From NCBI GenBank assembly GCA_945878525.1, contig CAMCTU010000012.1:1-36019 (forward strand): a stretch of DNA of 36,019 bases. Direction: 5' to 3'. Each line of letters opens with the position of its first letter. Position 1 is the first letter of the stretch. The position numbers and the translations under genes were made by a program. Source of the DNA: Sphingobacterium thalpophilum. GTDB lineage: Bacteria > Bacteroidota > Bacteroidia > Sphingobacteriales > Sphingobacteriaceae. Below the pieces are notes generated by a model. The model was not told the origin of the DNA. It ran no database searches and saw only the letters and a list, made by a program, of their open reading frames with translations. Below, in pieces: positions 1 through 7,743 of this stretch.

Positions 1-92
1 ATTGTGCTCATAATATTTAATTGATTAAGGAATAAGGATCAACTTATTACTCTTTATTTTTCATTTTTTGACCAGTTGTCTGTTTCATCTCA

Positions 93-110
93 ACCCGATA
101 GCTATCGGGT
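93..110. repeat. 18-bp perfect palindrome (ACCCGATAG/CTATCGGGT)
   Basis: The two 9-base arms are exact reverse complements with no loop. Palindromes of this CCCGATAGCTATCGGG type recur in intergenic DNA of Bacteroidota, as I recall them. It could act as a dispersed REP-like element or part of a terminator for minus-strand transcription from fadA, but no T-run follows it. Confidence 0.6.
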
Positions 111-271
111 CTCAATCCCATACCTTTTGTCTTCCCGACGCAGGCGTGATCTTAGAACCTTTTAACCTATATTCTCAATATCAAACTCCTCATTACCTCT
201 CGCTAAGTTCCTTCGCTACACTCAGGATGACATCCTACTAAAATTTAAATACTAGTAGTATCCATTATCCC

Positions 272-299
272 TTCTCCACTCTCAATTCTCCACTCTCAA
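272..299. repeat. two tandem 14-bp copies of TTCTCCACTCTCAA
   Basis: Positions 272-285 and 286-299 are identical. They end just before the fadA stop codon. Similar pyrimidine-rich CTCAATTCTC-type tracts flank the four-helix-bundle gene, suggesting one family of low-complexity intergenic repeats. Confidence 0.7.
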
Positions 300-302
300 T
301 TC

Positions 303-1481
303 CTACATCATCTCAAATATCCCCGCAGCTCCCTGCCCCGTGCCTACACACATGGTAACCATTCCAAATTTCTTTTCCCTTCTTTTTAATTCATTGAAAA
401 GCTGCACCGAGAGTTTAGAACCTGTACAACCAAGCGGATGACCTAGCGCTATTGCACCACCGTTAACATTTACTTTATCCTGATCTAAATCAAGCGTTCT
501 TATCACAGCGAGCGATTGTGATGCAAAAGCTTCATTCAGTTCAATCAGATCTAAATCAGTTTGCTTCAAGCCTGCTTTTTTCAAAGCAAGAGGGATAGCC
601 TCTATCGGACCGATACCCATTATTCTTGGCGGAACTCCTGCAACACCATAACTAACCAGGCGGGCAATAGGCTTTACATTTAATTTTTTCAACATTCTTT
701 CTGAAACCACCAAGACAAAAGCAGCCCCATCTGATGTTTGAGATGAATTGCCGGCGGTAACTGAACCTCCTGCCGCAAACACTGGTTTGAGTTTAGCAAG
801 TTTATCAATTGCGGTGTCAGTACGCGGACCTTCATCAGTGTCTACAACATATTCCCTTGTCCTCTGCTTTAAATTTTCATCCAGAAAACTTTCTTTGATG
901 GTAATTGGAACAAGACCATCCTTCAGGTGCCCATTTTTTATCGCTGCAATAGCTTTTTGATGCGAATTAAATGAAAACTCATCCTGATCTTCACGACTTA
1001 CCTTATACTCTTTAGCAACGGCTTCAGCAGTAAGACCCATACCCCAATACCATTCTGGATTATTCTTCGCCACATCCGCATTTGGCACCAGTTTCCAACC
1101 TCCGAAGGGCATACCAGACATCACTTCAACACCACCGGCAACGATACAGTCGGCCATTCCTGATCTAATCTTTGCTGTTGCAATAGCGATGGTTTCCAAA
1201 CCCGAAGCACAGTAACGATTGACAGTTACTCCGGGCACCTTATCTGTATCCAGACCCATCAAAGCAACCATTCGGGCAATATTCAAACCCTGTTCAGCTT
1301 CCGGTGTAGCATTACCAACAATAACATCATCGATCTGATCCTTATCAAGATCTGGTACCGATGCTACCAAATGCCTGACTACTTCAGCGGCCAGATCATC
1401 AGCCCGGGTAAAACGAAATACGCCGCGAGGTGCTTTTCCTACTGCGGTTCTGTATGCTGCTATGATATATGCTTCTTCCAT
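303..1481 (-). CDS. fadA: acetyl-CoA acyltransferase (3-ketoacyl-CoA thiolase)
   Basis: This 392-aa thiolase catalyses the last step of beta-oxidation, cleaving 3-ketoacyl-CoA with CoA to acetyl-CoA and a shortened acyl-CoA. The nucleophilic cysteine is C91 in NRYCASGLE. The other catalytic motifs are NEAFASQ (about 316-322), GGAIALGHPLGCTG with H348, and CVGTGQGAAG with C378. The length is normal for the family. It is the last gene of the marR-fadN-fadA set on the minus strand. A four-helix-bundle gene and repeat DNA now separate it from fadN, so the 17-bp repeat at 1494 lies only 13 bases upstream of its ATG and no clear ribosome-binding site is seen. Thiolase identity is certain; degradative rather than biosynthetic role follows from the fadN neighbour. 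Confidence 0.95.
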   Translation of the reverse strand: MEEAYIIAAYRTAVGKAPRGVFRFTRADDLAAEVVRHLVASVPDLDKDQIDDVIVGNATPEAEQGLNIARMVALMGLDTDKVPGVTVNRYCASGLETIAIATAKIRSGMADCIVAGGVEVMSGMPFGGWKLVPNADVAKNNPEWYWGMGLTAEAVAKEYKVSREDQDEFSFNSHQKAIAAIKNGHLKDGLVPITIKESFLDENLKQRTREYVVDTDEGPRTDTAIDKLAKLKPVFAAGGSVTAGNSSQTSDGAAFVLVVSERMLKKLNVKPIARLVSYGVAGVPPRIMGIGPIEAIPLALKKAGLKQTDLDLIELNEAFASQSLAVIRTLDLDQDKVNVNGGAIALGHPLGCTGSKLSVQLFNELKRREKKFGMVTMCVGTGQGAAGIFEMM

Positions 1482-1493
1482 TGCTTTAGATTT

Positions 1494-1510
1494 GAGATGT
1501 GAGATATGAG
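1494..1510. repeat. left arm of 17-bp inverted repeat
   Basis: GAGATGTGAGATATGAG is the exact reverse complement of 1951-1967. It sits 13 bases upstream of the fadA start. The two arms bracket the four-helix-bundle gene. Confidence 0.75.
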
Positions 1511-1545
1511 ATTTGAGAAAATCCTACATATCACATGTACATTTT

Positions 1546-1914
1546 TTAACTACCTGAGGATTTCTTAATTAACATATTTTGAAAAGAGTAATTCATTTTT
1601 TGCAATTCATCTATTAATAAAAGTAACTTTTCTAACTCTTCAGAATTTATAAGCCCAAGTTTACTAGAAATAAATAATTGAGTTTGAAGCTCAAAAGATG
1701 ATCCATTTGCAATTCCCAAAAAATATTTAAACTCCTTCGATGAGCTCCTTCCAGCTCCTTCTGCAATATTTGAGGAAATCGAAACTGCTGCCCGTCTGGA
1801 CTGTGAAGTTAATCCGAACTTTTCTTCAGCAGGAAATGAACTAGTCACACGATAAACCTCAGCTGCAAGGTCAATCGCTTTAATCCAGATCTTAAGCTCT
1901 TTTAGATTATGCAT
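1546..1914 (-). CDS. four helix bundle protein (S23 / 23S rRNA intervening-sequence protein family)
   Basis: This 122-aa protein has the family signature SRRAAVSISSNIAEGAGRSS (about residues 39-58) followed by EFKYFLGIANGSSFELQTQL, predicted to form an antiparallel four-helix bundle. Relatives are encoded in intervening sequences of 23S rRNA in spirochaetes and stand alone in many Bacteroidota; the Avd protein of diversity-generating retroelements has the same fold. The biochemical role of stand-alone members is unknown. Here it lies between fadN and fadA on the same strand, within a perfect 17-bp inverted repeat, as if a small cassette had been inserted into the operon. ATG at 1914 is the only good start. 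No reverse transcriptase or rRNA is nearby. Confidence 0.9.
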   Translation of the reverse strand: MHNLKELKIWIKAIDLAAEVYRVTSSFPAEEKFGLTSQSRRAAVSISSNIAEGAGRSSSKEFKYFLGIANGSSFELQTQLFISSKLGLINSEELEKLLLLIDELQKMNYSFQNMLIKKSSGS

Positions 1915-1950
1915 TAGTTTAACCTACATTTTCAGTCTCAATTCTCATAT

Positions 1951-1967
1951 CTCATATCTCACATCTC
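1951..1967. repeat. right arm of 17-bp inverted repeat
   Basis: CTCATATCTCACATCTC is the exact reverse complement of 1494-1510 and runs into the first base of the fadN stop codon (1967-1969). A near copy, CTCATAT, precedes it directly, giving a short internal tandem. Confidence 0.75.
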
Positions 1968-4372
1968 TAATTCCTCAACGGCTTACCCTTAGTCAGAATA
2001 CTTTGAATTCGTTCAAGCGTTTTCTTTTCTGCACATAGCGAAAGAAACACTTCCCGCTCAAGGTCGAGCAGATATTGCTCGGATACTAATGTTGGAGATG
2101 AAAGATTGCCACCGCAAAGTACATATCCTAATTTTTCGGAAATCTTCTTGTCATGTTCAGAGATAAAGTTTCCGGCGAACATGGAGTTAGCACCTGCATA
2201 GACAATACCCATTCCCTGCTTACCTAATACCCTGATATCTTTGCGCTGGACTGGTTTTGTATAACCTGCATCTGCAAGTTCAATTGCTTTTTCTTTTGCA
2301 TCTACGATCAATCGGCTTCGATTCATGCTTATACCAAATTTGTCCTTTTGTAGGTATCCAAGTTCCATTGCTTCAACAGCAGATGTCGAAACCTTCGCTT
2401 GTCCGATTGTTAAAAAACGATCTCTGAGAGCTGCCTGCTCTATCTGACCTTCTTTAAATTCATCCGATAAACGAAGTGCAAATTCTTTTGTACCCCCACC
2501 ACCGGGGATCAATCCAACTCCAAACTCAACCAAACCCATATAAGTTTCGGCATTAGCCTGAACAAAATCTGCGTGCAAACATAATTCACAACTACCACCT
2601 AAAGTGAGGTTATGAGGAGCAGCAACAACAGGAATACTTGAATAACGCATCCGCATCATGGTATTCTGAAACATCCTGATTGCAATATTTATTTCATCCC
2701 AATCCTGTTCAACAGCTGCCATAAATATCATTCCGATATTAGCACCAGCTGAGAAATTGGCACCGTCATTCCCAACCACCAGTCCTCTATAATCTTTTTC
2801 AGCCAGTTCAATTGCTTTATTTAATCCTTGGATAACTTCACCGCCAATGGTATTCATTTTGGTGTGAAATTCAATATTCAGTATCCCGTCACCAAGGTCG
2901 GTTATTGTAGTTCCTGAATTTTTCCAGACAGTATTGGTTTGACGAATATTATCCAGAATAATGAATGAATCATAGCCAGGAATCGGCTTGTATGTTTTTG
3001 ATGGGATATCATAATACTTCCTGATCCCATTTTCTACCTTATAGAAAGACTCATTTCCGAACTGAAGCATCTCATGAACCCAGGCTGATGGCTCATTACC
3101 ATATTTCTTCATTCCTTCGATCGCCTTTTTCAGGCCGATAGCATCCCAAACCTCAAATGGTCCAAGTTCCCATCCAAATCCAGCCCTCATAGCATCGTCA
3201 ATACGGTACAATTCATCTGAAATTTCAGGAATACGGTCGGAGACATACTCAAAAAGTCCGAAAAAGGAATGGCGGAAAAAGTCACCTGCCTTATCCGTTC
3301 CATTCGCAAAAACTTTCATTCGCTCAGAAAGATTTTCAACCAGCTTAGTTGCTTCAAGGGTTGAAGATTTTATCTTCTGCTGTGGTTTATACTCTAATGA
3401 TTTAAGATCAAGAGCTAGAATTTCCGATTTTCCATCGGCACCTTTAACCTTTTTATAAAATCCCTGATTTGTTTTGTCTCCAAGGAAATTATTCTCCTGC
3501 ATTTTCTTAACATAAGACGGAAGTTCAAATAAATTATGTGCCTTATCCTCAGGCAGATTATTGTATAATCCACCTGCTACATTAATCATTGTATCCAGTC
3601 CGACTACATCTGTCGTACGAAAAGTGGCTGATTTTGGTCTGCCAAGTGCCGGGCCCGTATATTTATCAACCTCCTCAACCGAAAGATCCATTTTCTCAAC
3701 CAGATGCAAAAGCGCCATGATTGAATAAACTCCAACCCGATTTGCGATAAATGCAGGGGTATTTTTACATAAGACTGTGGTTTTTCCAAGAAACTTATCT
3801 CCGTAATGCATCAGGAAATCAACAATCTCAGGCTTGGTCTGAGCTGTTGGAATGATTTCAAGCAAACGAAGATATCGTGGAGGATTGAAAAAGTGAGTAC
3901 CACAGAAATGTGAACAGAAATCTTCTGATCGTCCTTCAGCCATCAAATGTATCGGAATTCCTGAAGTATTAGAACTAATAAGTGTTCCATGAGTCCGGTA
4001 TTGCTCTACCTGATCATAAATCAGCTTTTTAATTTCCAATTTCTCAACAACAACTTCTATCACCCAATCGCAGGATACAATATCTTTCATATTGTCATCA
4101 AAATTGCCGGTAGTAATGTTGGCAGCAAATTTTTTAGAAAAAACAGCTGATGGATTTGTCTTCAAAGTATTTTCAAGAGCGGAGTTTACAATCCTGTTCC
4201 TTACGTTTTTTGAATTCAAATCAGCACCTTTTGCCTGCTCCTCGCTTGTCAGCTCTTTGGGCACTAGGTCGAGGAGCAATACCTCAACTCCAATATTGGC
4301 AAAGTGGCATGCAATTCGGGATCCCATTATTCCAGAACCTAATACCGCTACTTTTTTGATGACTCGTTTCAT
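1967..4372 (-). CDS. fadN: 3-hydroxyacyl-CoA dehydrogenase / enoyl-CoA hydratase fusion
   Basis: This 801-aa bifunctional enzyme hydrates trans-2-enoyl-CoA and oxidises 3-hydroxyacyl-CoA with NAD. The N-terminal Rossmann domain begins with VLGSGIMGSRIACHFANIG (residues 9-27), then SSNTSGIP and GTHFFNPPR, which carries the catalytic histidine. Two 3HCDH C-terminal domains follow. The last third is a crotonase domain with GANFSAGANIG and GLIPGGGGTKEFALR. The order (dehydrogenase first, hydratase last) is that of Bacillus FadN, opposite to E. coli FadB, and the length fits FadN. It is transcribed after marR, with a 91-base gap, and was probably once directly followed by fadA. No acyl-CoA dehydrogenase gene is in the window. 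Confidence 0.93.
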   Translation of the reverse strand: MKRVIKKVAVLGSGIMGSRIACHFANIGVEVLLLDLVPKELTSEEQAKGADLNSKNVRNRIVNSALENTLKTNPSAVFSKKFAANITTGNFDDNMKDIVSCDWVIEVVVEKLEIKKLIYDQVEQYRTHGTLISSNTSGIPIHLMAEGRSEDFCSHFCGTHFFNPPRYLRLLEIIPTAQTKPEIVDFLMHYGDKFLGKTTVLCKNTPAFIANRVGVYSIMALLHLVEKMDLSVEEVDKYTGPALGRPKSATFRTTDVVGLDTMINVAGGLYNNLPEDKAHNLFELPSYVKKMQENNFLGDKTNQGFYKKVKGADGKSEILALDLKSLEYKPQQKIKSSTLEATKLVENLSERMKVFANGTDKAGDFFRHSFFGLFEYVSDRIPEISDELYRIDDAMRAGFGWELGPFEVWDAIGLKKAIEGMKKYGNEPSAWVHEMLQFGNESFYKVENGIRKYYDIPSKTYKPIPGYDSFIILDNIRQTNTVWKNSGTTITDLGDGILNIEFHTKMNTIGGEVIQGLNKAIELAEKDYRGLVVGNDGANFSAGANIGMIFMAAVEQDWDEINIAIRMFQNTMMRMRYSSIPVVAAPHNLTLGGSCELCLHADFVQANAETYMGLVEFGVGLIPGGGGTKEFALRLSDEFKEGQIEQAALRDRFLTIGQAKVSTSAVEAMELGYLQKDKFGISMNRSRLIVDAKEKAIELADAGYTKPVQRKDIRVLGKQGMGIVYAGANSMFAGNFISEHDKKISEKLGYVLCGGNLSSPTLVSEQYLLDLEREVFLSLCAEKKTLERIQSILTKGKPLRN

Positions 4373-4463
4373 CTGATTGTTTTTATTTATTTGTTATTCA
4401 GAACATGCGTAATTGAACCTTTGATATTCAAAATAAAAATTGAACCTCCTACTTGAGATTTTT

Positions 4464-4955
4464 TTAATCATCTAGGTTTTGTAACGAAATTTCAGATTTA
4501 CTACCCGGAATTTCCGGGTAGCAAAACTGAGGTTTATAATCAGTGGTTAGTTGATTTATTTTGTTTAGTGTGTTAATGAGCTTCAATCTTTCCTTATCAG
4601 AAATATGAGAATTGAGATACTCATTGAATTTTATCACAACATCTTTTGCAATCTGACGCTTCTCAATTCCAAATGGTGTCAAAAAAATCTTAACTGAACG
4701 CTTATCCTTCATGTCAGTTTCTCTGTAAATCAGACCGAGTTCTTCCATATTTTTTAGCATTCGGGAAAGACTTGTAGATTTCACACCCGACAAAGCCGCA
4801 ATCTGCGAAACTGCTGTGCCATGTTCATGAATATTAATCAGCATGTAACCTAAAGCCTGTGTTATTCCATAATCAGCGGCAATGTTATTGTATTTATTCG
4901 CAACGGTTTGCCAAACAATTTTCAAAAAATAATCTACAGTTTCTTCAGGCTTCAT
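4464..4955 (-). CDS. MarR-family transcriptional regulator of the fad genes
   Basis: This 163-aa winged-helix regulator has the MarR pattern: ITQALGYMLINIHEHG leading to helix-turn-helix TAVSQIAALSGVKSTSLSRM (about 54-73), then the wing ETDMKDKRSVKIFLTPFG. It is the first gene of the fad operon on the minus strand. A 24-bp palindrome lies five bases upstream of its ATG and overlaps a TAnnTTTG promoter box, so autorepression and repression of fadN-fadA, relieved by a fatty acyl-CoA or similar ligand, is the likely scheme. The ligand is inference. Confidence 0.88.
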   Translation of the reverse strand: MKPEETVDYFLKIVWQTVANKYNNIAADYGITQALGYMLINIHEHGTAVSQIAALSGVKSTSLSRMLKNMEELGLIYRETDMKDKRSVKIFLTPFGIEKRQIAKDVVIKFNEYLNSHISDKERLKLINTLNKINQLTTDYKPQFCYPEIPGSKSEISLQNLDD

Positions 4956-4959
4956 TCAA

Positions 4960-5009
4960 ATTTGCTATGCAAGCATAGCAAATGTAAAAAATAGATAAAT
5001 AGAAAGCAA
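4960..5009 (-). promoter_or_regulatory. marR-fad promoter with overlapping palindromic operator
   Basis: The palindrome at 4960-4983 has two perfect 11-base arms (ATTTGCTATGC / GCATAGCAAAT) around AA. On the minus strand TACATTTG (4979-4986) matches the Bacteroidota -7 box TAnnTTTG, and a TTG at 5007-5009 lies about 20 bases upstream as a partial -33 box. Transcription would start inside the palindrome, so a bound MarR dimer would block initiation. The divergent gene starting at 5080 may share the region. Confidence 0.65.
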
Positions 5010-5079
5010 GAGCAATTATGCTTTTATTTTAATCGCTGAGAAACCATGAATTGTATATTTAAGCTTAGCTTTGGAAAAA

Positions 5080-5505
5080 ATGAAGAAGTATAAAGTCTAT
5101 ATCCTTGCTATTTCTGTATTAATAATTATTGCGATAATTTGGAATACCTTAAGTGAACCAGGAATAAAAGATCTTAAAAGTGATTTTAAGGAAATTGCAT
5201 TCATCAGGAATGAACAAAATACCGGCCCGATTATTAGAATTTACGCTGTGAGCATGAAGGCTGAAAACTGGGAGGAAATGGAACGATATGGCAATTATAT
5301 GCCACATACAAAATATGGAACAACGAAGATTTACTTCTTTTTAAATAATAGTGAGGTTCCGGAAAATTTAAATTTCGGAGCAATTAACATCTCAGAGCAC
5401 TATCAAAAGAACTGCATAGCTATTTATGAAAAAGACGGTATGAGCCAGCGCTCAATTCGCCGGTATCCTTTTAATAAACATAAGCTTAAAAAAGATGAAA
5501 AATAA
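5080..5505 (+). CDS. small membrane-anchored protein of unknown function
   Basis: I do not recognise this 141-aa protein. It has a basic N-terminus (MKKYKVY) and one hydrophobic helix (about residues 6-24), then a soluble extracytoplasmic domain rich in Tyr, Asn and charged residues and a very basic C-terminus. ATG at 5080 is preferred over an in-frame TTG at 5071 because it gives a tidy signal anchor. Its end overlaps the next gene by 11 bases, so the two are probably translated together. It is divergent from the fad regulator. Confidence 0.7.
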   Translation: MKKYKVYILAISVLIIIAIIWNTLSEPGIKDLKSDFKEIAFIRNEQNTGPIIRIYAVSMKAENWEEMERYGNYMPHTKYGTTKIYFFLNNSEVPENLNFGAINISEHYQKNCIAIYEKDGMSQRSIRRYPFNKHKLKKDEK

Positions 5506-6007
5506 AGGTCTTAGGTTTACCATTTTACTTTTAATAACCTTGGGATGGATCATTCTGATGCGGAAAATGACTGCCCCCCTTGATCCGGGAAGTATTATCA
5601 CATTTGAATTTATCGGAACAGCCGCAAATGCCGATTTATTTCTTAAGCACCTGAATTCATTGGGCCATACAGAACTAATGAGCCTGAGCATTTATTTAGA
5701 CTTCATTTTCCCTCTTTTATATGGAGCTGCATTTTGCTATGGCAGTGCATGGGCTTGTGGCAGACTAGGCTATAGTCACCCTTTTAACAAATTCAGAATT
5801 TTAAGTAACATGGCAGTTATTGCTGTTGTCTGCGATTTTATTGAGAATATTTCTTTGCTGCAACTTATCAATAACGGACCGGATGATAATTATGCTAAGA
5901 CCGCTTTCATACTTGCATCCTTGAAATTTTTGCTGTTGAGCCTGATATTAATTCACTTTTTTATTTCAGTCCTTATTTCAGCTGTTAAAGGAACACAGCA
6001 TAGCTAA
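5495..6007 (+). CDS. integral membrane protein of unknown function
   Basis: This 170-aa protein has about four hydrophobic helices (near residues 7-24, 63-83, 105-125 and 142-165). The loop after the first helix (about 25-60) contains TFEFIGTAANADLFLKHLNS and the loop before helix 3 contains RLGYSHPFNKFR. The ATG at 5495 lies inside the end of the upstream gene, indicating translational coupling. It converges with the gamma-glutamyltransferase gene. No catalytic motif is evident and I assign no function. Confidence 0.75.
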   Translation: MKNKGLRFTILLLITLGWIILMRKMTAPLDPGSIITFEFIGTAANADLFLKHLNSLGHTELMSLSIYLDFIFPLLYGAAFCYGSAWACGRLGYSHPFNKFRILSNMAVIAVVCDFIENISLLQLINNGPDDNYAKTAFILASLKFLLLSLILIHFFISVLISAVKGTQHS

Positions 6008-6041
6008 ACCATAATGGCATTAATAATTCTTTATTGATAGT

Positions 6042-7733
6042 TTACCACCCCATTTTTGTATCATCTCCACGAGGGTCTGCTCCACCCTCATAATATCCCC
6101 ATTGAGTTTTGAGGATTGCGTCAACACGGCCGATTGCCCCTCTTTCCTTGAATTTATAACCCTTTTTCTCCAGTTTTTGTCTTGCAAGAGAATCTATTGC
6201 TCCTTTCTCTACGGTAATAACATCCGGATACCATTGATGATGGAACTTCTTTGCACTCACGGCTGCCTGTATACCCATATCAAACTCAATGACATTTAAA
6301 ATGGTTTGAAAAACAGAGGTAATTATTGTTGATCCACCGGGAGTGCCCAAAACCATAAAAAGCTCCCCTCCTTTTTCCAGGATAGTTGGAGTCATTGAGC
6401 TAAGCATCCGTTTTCCTGGAACGATTGAATTGGCTTCTCCACCTAGTAGTCCGTACATATTTGGAGACCCTGGTTTAACTGAAAAATCATCCATCTCATT
6501 GTTAAGAAGAAATCCAGCCCCTTTTACAAAAACCATTGAGCCATAACCGCCATTTAGGGTGGTAGTTACAGAAACCGCATTGCCTTCACGATCAACAATC
6601 GAAAAATGGGTGGTTTCCTCACTTTCTTTTGGCACCTCTCCTGCCTTAATATCCGTACTTAGAGTGGCTTTATTCCAGTTAAAATCTCGCATTCTATAAT
6701 TGGAATATATTGGGTTAAGCAGATATTTTTGAGGGACATTGTGAAAATCGGGATCACCCAAGTGGCTCGCCCTATCAGCATATACCCTCCGTTCAGCTTC
6801 AACCATTACCTGAACTGTAGAATCTGAATTATGCCCCCATCTTCTTAGAGGGAATGCTTCAACTGAATTAAGTAACTGCAATATGGCAATTCCACCGCTC
6901 GAGGTTGGAGGCATCGTAATAACCTTATAGTCTTTGTAATTTCCAATTATGGGTTCACGCCATTGCGACTGATACATTTTTAAATCCTCTTTCCTGATTA
7001 GGCCAGCACCGCCCTTCATCTCAGCTTCAATATAATCCGCTACCTGTCCGGCATAAAAGCCTTCGCGACCTTTATCCCGAATCAGTTCAAGCGTTTTAGC
7101 AAGATCTTCTTGTACCCAAAAATCTCCTTTTGACCACTTCTCCTTTATGAAATAGGATTTACCCGGATTATATTTTTTGATTTCTGCCTGTAATTCTGTA
7201 AATTCTTCTACCTGACTATCTGTAATCGGGAAACCATTTCTTGCAAGATCCAATGCGGGCTGTACAACTTCTTTCCAGCTTAATTTACCAAACTTCTCAT
7301 GAGCCTTAACCATACCATCTACGCTTCCCGGTACACCGGCTGCCAGATGTCCGTATAAACTTTTATCGGTAATGACATTTCCTGCCGAATCCAGATACAT
7401 GTCACGGCTTGCAAGTAAGGGAGCCTTTTCACGAAAATCAAGTGTCGCAAGTTCTCCACTTGCCGAGCGATAGACCATAAACCCTCCTCCTCCCAAATTA
7501 CCTGCGCCGGGATAAACCACTGCCAGGGCAAACTGAACTGCAACTGCCGCGTCAACTGCATTGCCACCTTTCTTGAGGATATCCAAACCAACTTTTGACG
7601 AAGACGGATGTGCAGAAACCACCATTCCATTTTTGTACTCAGCCGAATTGTTTTTGGACAGGCTTCCGCTAAGACATCCTGACAAAACCAGACTCACACC
7701 AATTAAAAAAGCCTTAGTACTTAAAAACTTCAA
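6042..7733 (-). CDS. ggt: gamma-glutamyltransferase, lipoprotein
   Basis: An Ntn hydrolase that transfers or hydrolyses the gamma-glutamyl group of glutathione and related amides in the periplasm. The proenzyme cleaves itself before the threonine of TTHFSIVD, about residue 374 from this start; NAVSVTTTLNGGYG and PGGSTIITSVFQTIL are further family motifs. The N-terminus reads KFLSTKAFLIGVSLVLSGC, a lipobox ending in Cys, so it is probably a lipoprotein. No in-frame ATG exists upstream of it. The frame offers TTG at 7769, which would overlap the ligase stop by 26 bases, and TTG at 7733, which leaves a 10-base gap and a canonical lipoprotein signal; I prefer the second. It follows the acyl-CoA ligase on the same strand. 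Confidence 0.92.
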   Translation of the reverse strand: MKFLSTKAFLIGVSLVLSGCLSGSLSKNNSAEYKNGMVVSAHPSSSKVGLDILKKGGNAVDAAVAVQFALAVVYPGAGNLGGGGFMVYRSASGELATLDFREKAPLLASRDMYLDSAGNVITDKSLYGHLAAGVPGSVDGMVKAHEKFGKLSWKEVVQPALDLARNGFPITDSQVEEFTELQAEIKKYNPGKSYFIKEKWSKGDFWVQEDLAKTLELIRDKGREGFYAGQVADYIEAEMKGGAGLIRKEDLKMYQSQWREPIIGNYKDYKVITMPPTSSGGIAILQLLNSVEAFPLRRWGHNSDSTVQVMVEAERRVYADRASHLGDPDFHNVPQKYLLNPIYSNYRMRDFNWNKATLSTDIKAGEVPKESEETTHFSIVDREGNAVSVTTTLNGGYGSMVFVKGAGFLLNNEMDDFSVKPGSPNMYGLLGGEANSIVPGKRMLSSMTPTILEKGGELFMVLGTPGGSTIITSVFQTILNVIEFDMGIQAAVSAKKFHHQWYPDVITVEKGAIDSLARQKLEKKGYKFKERGAIGRVDAILKTQWGYYEGGADPRGDDTKMGW

Positions 7734-7743
7734 CGCTCTGCCG

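Larger units (their letters stand above)
1..302. other. intergenic region with repeats, no gene
   Basis: No credible coding frame is visible here. The stretch lies downstream of the minus-strand fadA gene. It holds an 18-bp perfect palindrome (93-110), a TTCGCTACACTCAGGATGAC-type motif near 212-231 that resembles common dispersed bacterial intergenic repeats, and a 14-bp tandem duplication (272-299). Confidence 0.6.

Noticed and set aside
748-960. Reading frames opposite fadA, fadN, ggt, the RND pump, dnaE and others
   Set aside because: They are antisense shadows of well-supported genes, with no family motifs of their own.
1546-1914. Avd protein of a diversity-generating retroelement
   Set aside because: The fold family is shared, but no reverse transcriptase or template/variable repeat pair is visible nearby.
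4464-4955. Control of the two small envelope genes at 5080-6007 by the fad operator
   Set aside because: The palindrome is about 100 bases upstream of them and no clear promoter links it to that gene pair.
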